Shown piece by piece: positions 1 through 10,902 of a DNA stretch of 51,205 nt. Each line of letters starts with the position of its first letter. Position 1 is the stretch's first letter. The position numbers and the translations under genes are program-made. The notes below the pieces were generated by a model. It was not told where the DNA came from. It did not search any database and saw nothing but the letters and a program-made list of their open reading frames with translations. Source of the stretch: Chara braunii (taxonomy: Eukaryota; Streptophyta; Charophyceae; Charales; Characeae); NCBI GenBank assembly GCA_003427395.1, contig BFEA01000067.1:2875723-2926927 (forward strand), written 5' to 3'.

Positions 1-140
1 TACATAGTACGCCATCATCGCGACTGCACGCATACGCCTGCATTGCGGGTTGGTATGAGGTAGGCCCTCGGCTGCACAATTTTATATTAAAATTCTGCGC
101 GCGACGTTACCGCCTTGGTGTGTAAAAAGTTATGGGATTA
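1..140 (+). repeat. Partial extra copy of the window-end repeat
   Basis: This stretch resembles positions 541-700: shared words include the TAGTACGCC/TAGTACGCT start, GCGACTGC, the cGCACA(G/A)TTTTATA block, GCGCGCGACG and AGTTATGGG. It appears to be the tail of another copy of the repeat at 220-1240, cut off by the window edge. No coding function is recognised. Confidence 0.6.
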
Positions 141-219
141 CAAAGGGACCGACACATATTGGCAAATATTTGAGATTGTTTTAGGCCACCGACGCCGCGC
201 GAAAAAGGGAGGGCACCCA

Positions 220-1240
220 AGGGCTATGATTTTGTTTATTAGGCAGGCAACCTTCGGCCCATTCCTTATCTTTTGCTCTTTGGAGGTTTTTTTTTTTTTT
301 TTTTTTTTGACGTTATAGTCCGTGGCAGCCGTCAAAGTCAAACCCCTTGATGTTCGACCGCCACGACAATTTAAAGCTGTCCACTCAACCCCTCTGCACA
401 TAGTGCAGAAGAGGGTGTGGTCTTCAATCGCGCATGGCGGTTGTCCAGCGTCGAGAGATTAACCCTCAAGGCGCGTGTCAGCCGACAATTGAGTGTCGAA
501 CGCGGCCCCCGCGATTAACGGGAACCGCGTGAGAATGGGTACCACGTAGTACGCTTTCATTGCGACTGCCTGCGTACAATTGCATTTGGAGTCGATATGC
601 GATAGCCCTGCGTCCGCACAGTTTTATACCTAGTCTCGCGCGCGACGCTTATTCAATTTCTGCGTTGGAATGTTATGGGTTGGCTACCGAGGGGCTAGGA
701 GCGTTGTCGCGCTGTTTGTGTTGTGTCGTCTCGTATATGTGTTGTTTTGTGTGCATGTGTATTCGTAAAGTGGAGTGCGCGTGGTGTGTGGGATTCGTCC
801 TAGTCGACCGACGACGGGTCGCGATTGGGACCTTAGCCCCCCAAGATGCTGATTCGCGTGCGGGTTCGATAGAGGCGTATTACCGCGCGTACCCCCTATG
901 CTACAACGAACGAGAAACGCCCTCGGCTGGTCCACCTCTGCGATAGCAACTGACTAGCTTTCGTACTGTGGGTTGGTAGCTCGGCGGGGATACGCCCACC
1001 GAAGGGAGGTGGCAGCTCTTGAAGGTGTAGGTAAGTCGTGCCTCGCGTATGCCCTATCCTGTCGTAGAGGCTCGCGAGAGGTATGGCTGGCGCACTCGGC
1101 CGGAGCGGCTTGTGGAAGCTCCATGTATATTGTGACGAAGGGTTTTAAAACCAACTCCTGCGTGACGCGGCCGGGAGGGTCCCGCGCTGCCCCCGTGCGG
1201 TGCCGGACCGTTGGCTCGACAGCGTACAAGAAATAAGTAC
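220..1240 (+). repeat. Unclassified ~1-kb dispersed repeat, left copy
   Basis: The segment is closely related, in the same orientation, to 49,260-50,340. Landmarks shared by both are the TAGTCCGTGGCAGCCGTCAA block, GCAGAAGAGGGTGTGG, GGCGGTTGTCCAGCGTCGAG, GGTAGCTCGGCGGGGATACG and GGTAAGTCGTGCCTCGCG. All frames are short and none is conserved between the copies as far as I can read. It could be an LTR, part of a LINE or a non-coding repeat; I cannot tell. The partial third copy at 1-140 argues for a dispersed or tandem repeat rather than a single LTR pair. Confidence 0.75.
287..308 (+). repeat. Poly-T run (22 nt)
   Basis: A homopolymer inside the left copy of the end repeat; the right copy has only a T-rich stretch here. 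Confidence 0.95.
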
Positions 1241-1284
1241 AACTTGTACTCGTACGAAGGTGAGTACGAATCGCAACGTAGAAA

Positions 1285-1733
1285 TTATCATTCCAATATT
1301 TTTCAAATTCTAAAATTTTCAGTTATATCTGACAAGTTCCCGTTTTAAATATGAGCTTTCCCTTCCAACTACATCTATTTGTTCAAGCTGGAATGAAAGT
1401 CTGGACGAGTTTATAAAATGTTTTAATTTAACTTTCATTCTACTACAATAAATATCTTCTAATTTAGATTGGATTAACCTATTTATGACTGAAAATCCTT
1501 ACTTTGAATGACAGTCCAATTAAAATATTTCATGAACTCATCCAAACTTTCATTCCATCTCTAGCATGCAGTTCAAATAAGAAGGGATACCCCATTCTTA
1601 GAAGAAAAGTTCTAAAGTAAGACAAAAAATTTTAAAATTGGAATGACATTTTTTAAGATGGAATTAAAATTTAAAATTTAGAATGTAATTTTACTATAGA
1701 ACGAATATTTAACTCTGGGAATTTTTTCTGTTG
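1285..1733 (+). mobile_element. MITE-like element, copy A (5' truncated)
   Basis: AT-rich element nearly colinear with 6,808-7,334 and with the reverse complement of 9,751-10,278. Shared landmarks are TTCCCTTCCAACTA, GATTGGATTAACCTATTTAT and CATTCCATCTCTAGCATGCA. The right end reads GGAATTTTTTCTGTTGTAA, which matches the right terminus of the full copy at 9.75 kb. The matching left terminus is missing. It is too short and stop-rich to encode anything. Confidence 0.75.
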
Positions 1734-1739
1734 TAAACA

Positions 1740-2310
1740 CAGCACTTGGTCTCCCCAAACTTATTGGGACTTCCCAGCCTTAATGACCCAGTCAAACTTT
1801 AAAGCAATACTGCCTTCCTCCCAGCCTTCCCCTAGATGCATTCCCTTTTTACAATCTGCTTTCAATCAAACAACAAAACTGAAACTGACATTAAGCATGC
1901 ATTCCTTTATTTAATCTTGTTATGTCATGAAAGTCAAACTTAAAGTCAAAGTAAAGGGGCAGATTCAGTATACTCAGCCAGACATTGCAATGAATACAAG
2001 TAGGGGCTATAACTGGGTTTATAGAGGGGAAGCAATGATTACCTTTCAGTTCCCTGCCTCCGGAACTCCTCCTGAGTTCCGGCAGAGCTCATGCAATTGG
2101 TGGGCAAACTCCCCACAGAGTCCTGTTGCGGTCCTACGGGTTGCAATTCCGCCTGCCGCCTTCCTCTCAGAACGGGATTAGACTTAGAATAAGAAGGGCA
2201 GAAGAAGAAAGTTTGAGACTCTCAGATACAAGACGGGTGCTTTCAGACTCGCAGAAGAGGGTCTTCGAATCTTCAGCAATTGAGGGCCCCGCAATGGTGG
2301 CCAGGATACA
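1740..2310 (-). repeat. Inverted copy of the 46.67-47.26 kb segment
   Basis: Reading the minus strand, this stretch aligns with 46,670-47,260 on the plus strand. Shared blocks (as read here on +) include CAGTTCCCTGCCTCC, AACTCCTCCTGAGTTCCGG, GGTCCTACGGGTTGCAAT and CCGCCTGCCGCCTTCCTCTC. Order and spacing are kept over about 550 bp. It belongs to the inverted E-element copy that continues to about 6.4 kb. The degenerate core AATAAGTTTGGG (minus strand, near 1760) corresponds to the first hairpin of the array at 47.2 kb. No gene is seen. Confidence 0.8.
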
Positions 2311-3683
2311 ACGACAGCTTGATCAAACAGACGTCAAACTGCTAACTGTTTTACCCTCTGATGCCCCTCCAACTCGCGACACTATCTCCAGCAGCCCGAT
2401 CACTCCCCCTACAGCACACCTTCACTCTCTGTGGTCCAACTGCAGTCACACGGCACCAAACAACCGTACGCATGGCATCGCAGTAGCCCGTGATAGTCTC
2501 AGCAACCGCTACTGTAGCACTGCAGTCGAGGCAGAACTGTGGGGCCTACAGCAAAAGGGTGGCACAGAAAGCTGCCACCTCACAGCCTACTTCCTCCTCT
2601 TCTTTGGTGACACTAGCAGTGCGGCTTGGCCTGTTGCTTTCCCGTTCGACAACGACTAACATCGCCTGCCTAAGATGGGTATGCAATCTCACAGCTTATT
2701 CCCAGATATTCGTACTCAAGGCTCAGATGCCACAGCAAGGGTTACGGTCCCTAGCGCGTCGTCAGTGCCAGCCCCTATGATGGGAGCCCCAAAATGGAAA
2801 CGGCCCCACACGTAGCAACCGCTCCAATCATCGTAGAACAGGTACGTATGGTAATAGCTCAGCTGATGACGATGTTGCTTTTTAGGCCGTGGCTCCCTTT
2901 ACAGACTCGGTCACTCCGCAATGCCTCGAGGCCCCACCTGCATAGGCTATAGTCCAAGACAAGGGTCGTGGATCCAGAACGCAACTCTTTCTCTCTCCGA
3001 AGCAGGGCAACAGTGTGATTTAGCTGGCCACACGGTGTAATCCGTCGGTCTACACAAAGCCCTGCAGCTTCTGCAACTCGCTCTCCACCACCCTGTTCCC
3101 CAAGGTGGGCAGCGTACAACTAGCGAGCGAGGTCCCAACCCCTGCAGTTCGCCTGCTGCTACTTAGCTTAGTACAACGAGCTGTGTCCTAGTCAGACAGA
3201 CGAGTCTTCAGGTTTGTTGCCGCCTCCTCACTCCGTCGTTTTGATACAGGAAACACAGCCCCGGTCAGACAGACAACCTTCAACTCAGGCCGATGGAGCT
3301 AATGGTGCATCACCTCGACGGTAGGCCTCTAGCCCCTATGGCCCGTTTTTCGCTCTCCCTATCGACCCTCGTCGGTCGAGCGCACGGCTGACAGGTAAAT
3401 CTCCAACTTCCTCGTGGTCCGACGAATATGGCATTTGTCTACAGGTGAGTCTCCGCCCCCGTTGCCCGCGCTCACTCAGTCGAAGACTGCAAGTCTGAGT
3501 AAATCCTCCGTTAAACTGTGGATAAATTCACAGGTGCCGATCCCAAACGACCCCCCCCCGATCACACCAATACTGTATCCAACATCTTTCCTATTCTAAC
3601 GCCCGGCGCCCAGCCTATACTACCCACCTAGCTAGCCTATCTACTTTCATATGGCATGGTCACTGTGAAGTTGAAGACCAACG
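2311..3683. other. Unassigned interval
   Basis: No gene, RNA or recognisable repeat found. Open frames up to 177 codons exist at 2126-2659, but overlapping frames are equally open and the composition is not protein-like. By position it probably belongs to the inverted E-element copy. Confidence 0.4.
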
Positions 3684-3892
3684 CACGTGACGTCATCACC
3701 AAGATTGACCGCCCACATACATCAGGTACGCTCCCTCCCCTCCGTACCCTCATTCCACCCCTCTCTCTCTCTCTTTTACTCCATTGATGCCCCCCCCTCA
3801 TTAGATTGTGCTAAATCAGACTGAATCTTCCGCTAAAACGCGAAAAGATACATCTGAAATTTTTGAAGCCTGTACTAGTAGTCGCGCAGCCC
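3684..3892 (+). repeat. 209-bp direct duplication, left arm
   Basis: As far as I can read, identical to 3931-4139 base for base. The two arms are separated only by a sequencing adapter, so the duplication is probably an assembly artefact rather than biology. Confidence 0.9.
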
Positions 3893-3930
3893 CTGTCTCT
3901 TATACACATCTAGATGTGTATAAGAGACAG
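3893..3930. other. Nextera transposase junction adapter (artefact)
   Basis: The 38 bases are a 19-base transposon end, CTGTCTCTTATACACATCT, followed directly by its reverse complement. This is the junction adapter of Nextera mate-pair libraries. In translation it gives the contamination signature SYTHLDVYKRQ. It is flanked by the perfect 209-bp duplication, as expected when an untrimmed junction read joins two overlapping ends. Confidence 0.97.
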
Positions 3931-4139
3931 CACGTGACGTCATCACCAAGATTGACCGCCCACATACATCAGGTACGCTCCCTCCCCTCCGTACCCTCAT
4001 TCCACCCCTCTCTCTCTCTCTTTTACTCCATTGATGCCCCCCCCTCATTAGATTGTGCTAAATCAGACTGAATCTTCCGCTAAAACGCGAAAAGATACAT
4101 CTGAAATTTTTGAAGCCTGTACTAGTAGTCGCGCAGCCC
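3931..4139 (+). repeat. 209-bp direct duplication, right arm
   Basis: Second copy of 3684-3892, starting immediately after the adapter. The sequence after 4139 should probably follow position 3892 directly in the real genome. Confidence 0.9.
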
Positions 4140-5200
4140 ACGCCGTTTGTAGCCGTGAAACGGGCGCCCGGATCGAAATTCCGTCGCGGCCATCTCTTTC
4201 GTAGCACCTCAGAACCCCAACTTAGGCTGTCATGTTGCTCGAATCCATTAAGAATCGAGCAAGATAGAGACTTTTCAATCCCCGTTTTTCCATCTCTTTT
4301 CCTTCGCCCGACTCCACCGCACACGACCTCTTTCTTCTACCCCCTAACTTACTAACCCATTACTAAAACTGACATCGTAGTCGAACTCGCTTGGGGCTAA
4401 AACCCCGACTTCGGATCCCCGTTCACCAAATTGGCCGAGAGATTGCCGAGCTAACAGAGTTTTCCCTCCCGTTCATCCTCCTTCCGCCATGGCTCGACGC
4501 ACCCTCCTTCTCACTAACTCTTTTTCTTACTAAATCTTTACTAAAATTGGCCTCACAATCGGGCTCGCCCTTGCCCGAACACTCGGATTTGGCTCTTAGT
4601 TTGCCGAAATCCGTTAAGGATCGGGGGCGCTCGGCACTTCCCGCCCCGTCACCTTCCCTTCTCCGTCGTTGCCATCTTCGACTTTTGGTCCGGGTGCACC
4701 GGGCCCGGAAACCCCGTCGGATTCATTCTCCTCCCTTCACTGCCTTAGCGCCCGTCGTTCCGCTGCCTCGCCGTCTGCTCCTCCCTTTTGCGGTTGCCTT
4801 ACCTCCGGTCGCACTTCGTACCGACGGCCTCCAACCGGTTGTCTCGTCCGTCTTCCTTGTTTCCCTTTCGGCGCTCCCTGCCCCGCTCTCCCCGTCTCGC
4901 CTTCTGCCAACCTCTCCCTCGCTGCTTTTGCCTAAGCGCGGTTAGTCCGCTGTACCATTCTGCCCCTGCCTTCGTTCATGCTCTCCCTCTTGCCTTCACC
5001 CCTGCTTGTTCATTCTGCGCCAAGCTGTGTGCCAGCTAGGACACCGCTACGACACCGCCCGCCGATCTGCGCTATCTTGAGGAAGCTCTGAACAAAACCA
5101 ACTATTAGACGGTCCGATTAGACTCGGCCCCTATACCCAAGTCCGACGGACAATTCGCGCAGCAAGGCCAGCACCGGCTTCCCCACAGCGCTCCCCGGAT
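4140..5200 (-). repeat. Hairpin-rich non-coding tract (E element, inverted)
   Basis: CT-rich tract with strong inverted repeats. One is TTGCTCGA/TCGAGCAA at 4235-4242 and 4255-4262. Another is TCGGGC/GCCCGA near 4559-4577. A third, at 4604-4624, has the core ATCC/GGAT. On the minus strand it resembles 44,230-45,400, including TTAGTAAG-type words and a hairpin with the same ATCCRTTAAGGA centre. The open frames here (for example 4391-4945) are low-complexity Pro/Leu/Ser and I do not treat them as genes. Confidence 0.5.
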
Positions 5201-5737
5201 CCTCTTTCTTCGAGTCGTTTTGCCTCCAACACAGCCTACCACCCCTTCCGCACTTCCAACAGGCATGCCCACGCCCATATCTTCACAGTCGGCCACCTAC
5301 TGTTGCACCAGTCTGGTTTTCCCTTGGTGCCCCTTGGCCAGTTCACCCCACCGCGCCCCAGCGGACATGCCCACAATCAACAAGCGGCGGGTAGCGAGCC
5401 GTGCGCTTGCATCGACCCCTGCCAGCCTTTGGCTGCAGCCCCAGAGACTCGCTCAGAATATTCCACTACTCCCTTTCCACTCTAGACTATCGACTTTCTC
5501 CGAATGGGAAGCTAGGGGAGCTACGACCACGGACCCCACCACTCTCTCTCGCGTTGACCTCCCCGATGGGAATGTAGGTCATATACACTCAGCATTGTCG
5601 GCCCTTTTTGCCTCAAGTGGCATTACAAACTCAAGCCCGGACTGCGCCGTGATAGTCATTAAATCCGGCGTTGCGTCCAGGTCAATGGCATGTCGGAGCA
5701 TAAGAAGAAATAAACAAAAATACGGCGCTAAGAAGAA

Positions 5738-5926
5738 TTATCTAGAAATTACCACCATCGATCGGGCGTTGCGGACAGCAAAATCAAGGGGGATAGCCCT
5801 GTCGGGCCCTCGAACCCTCTGTCCCCTTCGTGCTACACTGATATTCCAGCGCCGTCGCCGCTCGATCTCGATCCCTAAATCTCTCAAACGAAAGTCCGAC
5901 ACTGTAACCAATAGTGCTAGGCCCAA
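5738..5926 (-). pseudogene. E-element ORF fragment (hypothetical)
   Basis: A 62-codon minus-strand frame whose product resembles residues about 19-80 of the frame at 32,337-32,807. Shared residues include GLAL, SDF, I-I/D-IE, NI-VA, AI-L-FA and V-I. DNA around it is also related, in inverted orientation. That a reading frame is recognisable in two diverged copies suggests the E element once coded for a protein here. No known domain is recognised. The overlapping plus-strand frame 5220-5969 (249 codons, Lys/Arg-rich end) is an alternative, but the minus frame is the one shared with the second copy. Confidence 0.4.
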
Positions 5927-5969
5927 GATAAGGTCTAGCTCTGACGAACACCTAAATAAACAATACTGA

Positions 5970-6351
5970 GTGACGTACAGATTTACCGAAACGTTTTAAA
6001 CCCACACATCGGCCTATCAACCAAACCCTCGACCGTCAACCTTCCGCGCCCAATGCGCGAGTATACCGCACCAGGTTGTCGTCGACGTCGTCCTCCGTAC
6101 GCATGCGCAAGTCACAAGTAAGCGCACCAATCAAGGGACAAAACCTTTTTAAAACCTAGTCTAATCAGAAAATAACAATCTGGCCGGCGATCAACGCCGG
6201 TTTCAACAATCATAAACCAAAATAAAAGATTATGCGCGCCTCAATTCTGCGCGTCCACACACTCTCTACTCTTAGTCAATCGTTCAACCAACGTAAACCA
6301 CTGGCGCAGCCGCGCCTCACGCGAAATACTTAAACTTTTAACCTTATTTTT
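5970..6351 (-). repeat. E-element leader, inverted copy
   Basis: The minus strand aligns with 32,019-32,336. It has the same order of an AAGTTTAA word, an ATGCGCG region, TGGTTTACGTTG, GGCGCGC, a TTATTTTTGATT-like block, GATTA and a GGACG segment. It is non-coding in both copies and lies between the 53-nt hairpin element and the ORF. Confidence 0.65.
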
Positions 6352-6404
6352 TGTCGCTTGCAAAAACCAAGGCGGATACCCTTCTAAGGGTATTCGCACC
6401 GACA
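6352..6404 (-). repeat. 53-nt structured element, copy 3
   Basis: On the minus strand it begins TGTCGGTGCG and ends GCAAGCGACA. The core is the hairpin TACCCTT-AG-AAGGGTA, and the ends TGTCG and CGACA are complementary. Two more copies of exactly the same length lie at 31,966-32,018 and 33,773-33,825. It sits at the apparent 5' end of the inverted E element. Confidence 0.8.
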
Positions 6405-6807
6405 ACGTGTTCGATCAACTCCTGGAGTTGAGTTCTAGTCATGTTGATAACCTAATGTTGACGTACGGCCCCAACTCGTAATTGTCTGGTCGTGGGGGTT
6501 CATGTGGCCAAGGATCGGCGTCAACTGGCACACCACGATCGCGAGGTAGTAGACCTTGTAGTAATGCTTTGAAATGGCGAGACGGCAAGGCGGGATATGC
6601 GGATATTGGTACGATGTTTGAAAGGTTGACGGTTAGGGACCACATCATCCCCACATGACCATGTGGGATGCACTGGCAAGATCTGATGTCGTGTTTATTG
6701 AGCCAGTGAAACTTCTACAAATTATCGGGATGTTTTGAGAAAACGTGTCCTCAACACATGAAAAACGTGGAGGTGACGATCAAAAAGATACATTATCCTC
6801 GTCACAT
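6405..6807. other. Unassigned interval
   Basis: No gene or repeat recognised between the E-element start and the second MITE copy. A 71-codon minus frame (6439-6654) has no recognisable features. Confidence 0.4.
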
Positions 6808-7334
6808 TTCAACAGAAATAATCCTACGAGAAATGAAAGTTGAAAAAACATTCCATAAAAAAAAAATCCTTCATATTTATAAATTATAATTCCAATGTTC
6901 GTCCAATTCTAAAATTTCCAGTTTTATTTGATAAGTTTTCGTTTAAATATAAGTTTTCCCTTCCAACTATATCTATTTGTTCAAGATGGAATGAAAGTCT
7001 GGACGAGTTTATGAAATATTTTAATTAAATTTTCATTCTGCTCCAACAAATATCTTCTAATTTAGATTGGATTAACCTATTTATGACTGAAAATCCTTAC
7101 TTAGAATACCAGTCCAATTAAAATATTTCATGAACTCATTCAGACTTTCATTCCATCTCTAGCATGCAGTTCAAATAAGAAGGGATACCCTATTCTTGGA
7201 ATGAAAGTTTGAAAGTAAGATGATAAATTTTAAAATTGGAATGAAATTTTTTAAGATGGAATGAAAATTTAAAATTTAGATCGTAATTTTATTATAGAAT
7301 GATTATTTAATTCAGGGAAATTTTTTCGTTGTTG
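6808..7334 (+). mobile_element. MITE-like element, copy B
   Basis: About 527 bp, AT-rich, in the same orientation as copy A and opposite to copy C. The left end CAACAGAAATAATCCTACGA corresponds to the outer end of copy C. The right end has the decayed terminus TTTTTTCGTTGTTG. No coding capacity. Copies B and C face each other across 2.4 kb holding two transposon-type gene fragments, so they could also be read as long inverted ends of one composite. Copy A shows the unit also occurs alone. Confidence 0.75.
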
Positions 7335-7539
7335 CAAGTTGCCATTCGAGTGAGGGAAAGGGTGTACTTAGCACTGGAGTTCTGCGGAGGTTGTTTCACC
7401 TCGTGGAATGAGAGATTCGAGAGTGGAGACTCAATTTTTATACTCCACTGTGACTGCGGGGATGACGTGCACTCAATTGAACAACCTCGTAAGGGGCCTC
7501 GAGATGAATAAGGTTAGGAAAGAAACATTCTATATTTTT

Positions 7540-7925
7540 TTCCGTGACGACGGCAAAGGTTCGCGACAGTGGCTGTGACACGTGGAACGAGTTACGCAAA
7601 AGAGCTTCGATAGGGTCATCGCACGTTTGCGCAGATCGAACGATCCGATTGTCATTTTGGTCGACGATCGTTACGATTCGTCTCGTGACGCGCAACATTG
7701 TACGGTTACGGCGCTGTATTTGAAGTCCGAAATAATCGTGGGTACGGAGACCATGCTCCGGGGGAGCGAGTCGTCGTGGAGGCTGGAAACGTAGTGTGTG
7801 GAGAGGCTCCTTCATCGGTTGAAGGACGAAAACAACCTAATAATCGCAGAGGTTGTCCATGATGATTGTGACGTGGTTGACGTCATTTTAACGGTGTTTT
7901 CGTTAAAAGTGAAATTATTTTCATG
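7540..7925 (+). pseudogene. DDE transposase fragment (Kolobok-like)
   Basis: The frame containing 7582-7794 reads VILVDDRYDSSRDAQHCTVT followed by ALYLKSEIIVG, then continues to LIIAEVVHDDCDVVDVIL. This resembles the catalytic segment of a family of cut-and-paste transposases: an Asp-rich strand of the type DGRxDSPG-x-AKYxTYT, a short gap, then a second acidic strand. I associate that family with Kolobok-like elements from memory. An in-frame TGA lies at about 7574-7580 and a TAG follows the Trp-Arg-Leu-Glu-Thr peptide, so it is broken. The N- and C-terminal parts are absent here, but a matching C-terminal type occurs at 28.4-29.5 kb. Confidence 0.4.
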
Positions 7926-8283
7926 TTCACTTTTTATTTTAATTGTAAAATGACACAAAGGACTAAGGGAAAAATAAGCAAAACAACGAGAAAACAATGG
8001 TTATACATGAAAAGGAAATGTCATTACACAACATATTTTCATAATTGCATAAAACACAAATTTTCACATCGAATATTCACACGTGCACAAGCATTGTCGA
8101 AATGTCAATCCACTCAGTAAACATGTCACTCAGTAAAACATGTCAACCTCATCAATAACTGCTGAAAAATTGTAGAAAATGTCATTATACAACATATTTT
8201 CAAAATTGCCTACAATTATACAATACAAATTTTCATCGGGAATGTTTACACTCAGTAAACATGTCAACCTCATTTTTCCAAAC

Positions 8284-9119
8284 CTAGAATCTGAAATTCC
8301 CATTGACTTTCCTATCTAACCATTGACAAAATTCAAATGTTATTCTAAGTCTCGTATCAGGAATACTATCTTGTGAGAAACCGAATGGAGGGAAGTGACC
8401 TTTTGCAAACAAAGATCCAAAACCTAATATAAAAACACCACAACTACAAGGATCCGCTTGAATAGGAATCTCATCTACTGATGTATCAAAGTATGATGTA
8501 GGCTCCTCCACATGATTTTTTTCTCCTGAAGATTTTGTCGATCAAACTTCGCTCTGAAAAAACTTGTCAAAAGTTCAAGGACTGCACCATAGTCAACACG
8601 ATGGAGAGAGTCTACAAGGCGGAATATACACTCAGAACGATCTATATAAGGCCCAATGATTTCCGAAATGGAGAGGGATAATTACTAAATCAAAATCGAA
8701 AAGATTTATGTCCATCACCCATCTCATCCCTTCGGAGTATGCAATTTCAGTGGACTGAGTCTTTGACAATCTGGGGGGAAAAAAAAATTTAGAATATGCA
8801 CAGACGGAATGCTGCAAGAACTTTCATCTCTTGCCATTTCTGCGCATGTCGAATCCACCTTGATGTAGTCATTGGTGATCTGAACGGCGAGCAGGTACAA
8901 ATTGACGACTTCATCATTTAACGATTCCCCATCCTTGGCGGCGACCATGATGTCTCTCTTTTGCACCTTCCACCTCCCCTTGTAATCGACAATGCCGTAT
9001 TCTTCATTGTCTTCAGTGCTGTCGGTAATCATTTCAAGATACTCATTTTCTTCTACAGTAAGGGGTACTGTTGCTAAAGGAATCTGAAATGAAGGGTCAT
9101 GCACTGCATACAAACACAC
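8284..9119 (-). pseudogene. Ulp1/SENP-type cysteine protease (C48), frameshifted
   Basis: Minus-strand pieces in three frames together carry the hallmarks of a Ulp1 peptidase, which cleaves SUMO-like modifiers. An N-terminal SLNDEVVNLYLLAV resembles the substrate-binding helix (LND-x-x-V-N-x-Y). The catalytic His is in IIPLHFGNHWAL (about 8660-8690), the Asp in FRLVDSLHR (about 8600), and the Gln and Cys in IQADPCSCGVFIL (about 8420-8460). The frame changes at the A/T run near 8773-8790, again near 8650, and at an A7 run near 8525, so no intact protein is possible. Ulp1 domains are commonly carried by plant DNA transposons. It lies downstream of, and on the same strand as, the 10.3-16.8 kb pseudogene and may be its C-terminal domain, with the 9.75-kb MITE between them. 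Confidence 0.65.
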
Positions 9120-9750
9120 ATATAAACAACAATAGAGCGACTAAGATTTCATACAAAAAGGGACTTTTCGTCAACTGATATACTACATAGACATGAGCTC
9201 ATGTTGTTGGTTGTCTATCTGTTTCGCTATCAGTGCTGCTATCCATAACAGATAAACTACAACCCGCGCGATGCAATTGTTTCCCTTCTGTGAGGCTTAT
9301 TCCAACAGCTTTAAACATCTATAGGGTTGGCTTCATCGATGAAAATATCATGGGTGTACGACTTCTTCTCTCATTTTTGGGCAACAACGGCAAAGTTGAT
9401 ACAGCTTGCAATCCACGACGAATGATATTCTTCTCTCTCTTCCTTTGCGAGTGTACATGTGTCGTTTTCCACAGTTATTTTCGTCGCCCTGCATGATTGA
9501 CAAGATAAAACATTATGAGTTCCAGTTCGACTTTCCATTATTGAAACTGACTCATGAATACCAATACAAAATATATGATAATTGCACTTCATACAAAATA
9601 CATGATATTGCAGTTTTTCTCTTCATTAAACGTACAGTTGCAAAACTAGGTAAAGAAACAGTACATCTGAGGGATCGACACTATGACACATAAAGGAGAT
9701 GAATGCATGTCATGTACCCACTAATCCGGAAATAGTATTAGATATTCCTC
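9120..9750 (-). other. Unassigned interval between Ulp1 piece and MITE C
   Basis: A minus-strand frame at 9371-9592 (73 codons) contains TLAKEEREEYHSSW and could be a lost exon linking the upstream pseudogene to the protease domain. I recognise no domain. No other feature seen. Confidence 0.3.
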
Positions 9751-10278
9751 TTACAACAAAAAAAAATTCCAGAATTAAATAATCATTCTAGAGTAAAATT
9801 ACATTATAAACTTAAAATTTTCATTCCATTTAAAAAAATGTCATTCCAATTTTAAAATTTTTCATCTTACTTGAAAACTTTCCTTCCAAGAATGGGGTAT
9901 CTCTTCTTATTTGAAATGCATGCTAGAGATGGAATGAAAGTCTGGATGAGTTCATGAAATATTTTAATTGGACTGTCATTCTAAGTAAGGATTTCCAGTC
10001 ATAAATAGGTTAATCCAATCTAAATTAGAAGATATTTGTTGTAGAAGAACGAAAGTCTAATTAAAACATTTCATAAACTCGTCCCGACTTTCATTCCATC
10101 TTAAACAAATAGATGTAGTTGGAAGGGAAAACTCATACTTAGACGGAAACTTATTAAATTAAATTGAAAATTTTAGAATTCGACAAATATTGGAATGATA
10201 ATTTATAAATAGGAAGGAATTTTTTTTTATGAAATATTTTTTCAACTTTCATTTCTCGTAGGAATTTTTCTGTTGTAA
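9751..10278 (-). mobile_element. MITE-like element, copy C (best preserved)
   Basis: 528 bp with complementary ends: TTACAACA plus an A-run and ATTCC on the left, GGAATTTTTCTGTTGTAA on the right. If the element proper starts at CAACA and ends at TGTTG, it is bordered by TA on both sides, which fits a TA target duplication. It lies inverted relative to copies A and B, is AT-rich and codes for nothing. Its right end abuts the last codons of the minus-strand pseudogene (about 10,290). Confidence 0.75.
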
Positions 10279-10797
10279 GATAAGAAAATATTCACCTCGA
10301 TGGCTAACTCTCAGTTTCTCTTCAACACGACCTTCCGTCACACCTTCCGTATGCGATGGCATAATAGAAGATTCCTCGATAGCTATCACGAGGTTAGCAG
10401 ACTGTGGTGTTTGAGATTGTTCAAGCGTTTGTTGAGGTTGTACAAGTGTACATTGCTCCGGTGTACTTAGTACTATATGTCCTTCATCCTCTTCGATGCC
10501 CTCTACATGGAGAGTTTCTTCCTCCTTTACGCCCTCAAAAGTGTCGCTTGCACCTGCAGTCGCATTTCCAATCTTCGTATCCAAAAAAAGTTCTTCAACT
10601 TCCTCTGACAAAGTATTTACTTCGGCTGGCATCGTCGACGACGACATCTGTAATTCCTTGAGTATACCAGTAATATCCACTTCCATAGTGACACTGTCGC
10701 CCACTAACATCGTGGTCGCCCAAACTTGGTCAGCTGTACTCACGCCCTTGCCACTCACACCGCCTTTTCGTCCCGAAGTTTTGGCACTTGCACCGGC

Positions 10798-10883
10798 GAT
10801 CGATCCCCATTGCAGTGTCGGGTTGGACTCGACCACGAACGATCGATCCCCATTGCAGTGTCGGGTTAGACTCGACTACGAGT
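10798..10883. repeat. 43-bp tandem duplication inside the pseudogene
   Basis: GATCGATCCCCATTGCAGTG plus the following 23 bases occur at 10,798 and again at 10,841. As 43 is not a multiple of three, the duplication shifts the coding frame of the minus-strand gene and looks recent, since the copies are nearly identical. Confidence 0.85.
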
Positions 10884-10902
10884 TTCTTCACTTGGTCAAG
10901 TA

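Noticed and set aside
3808-4071. 87-codon frame containing SYTHLDVYKRQ
   Set aside because: Translation of the sequencing adapter.
4391-4945. 184-codon Pro/Leu/Ser frame
   Set aside because: Low complexity, several overlapping open frames, and located in a hairpin-rich tract whose homologue has no matching frame.
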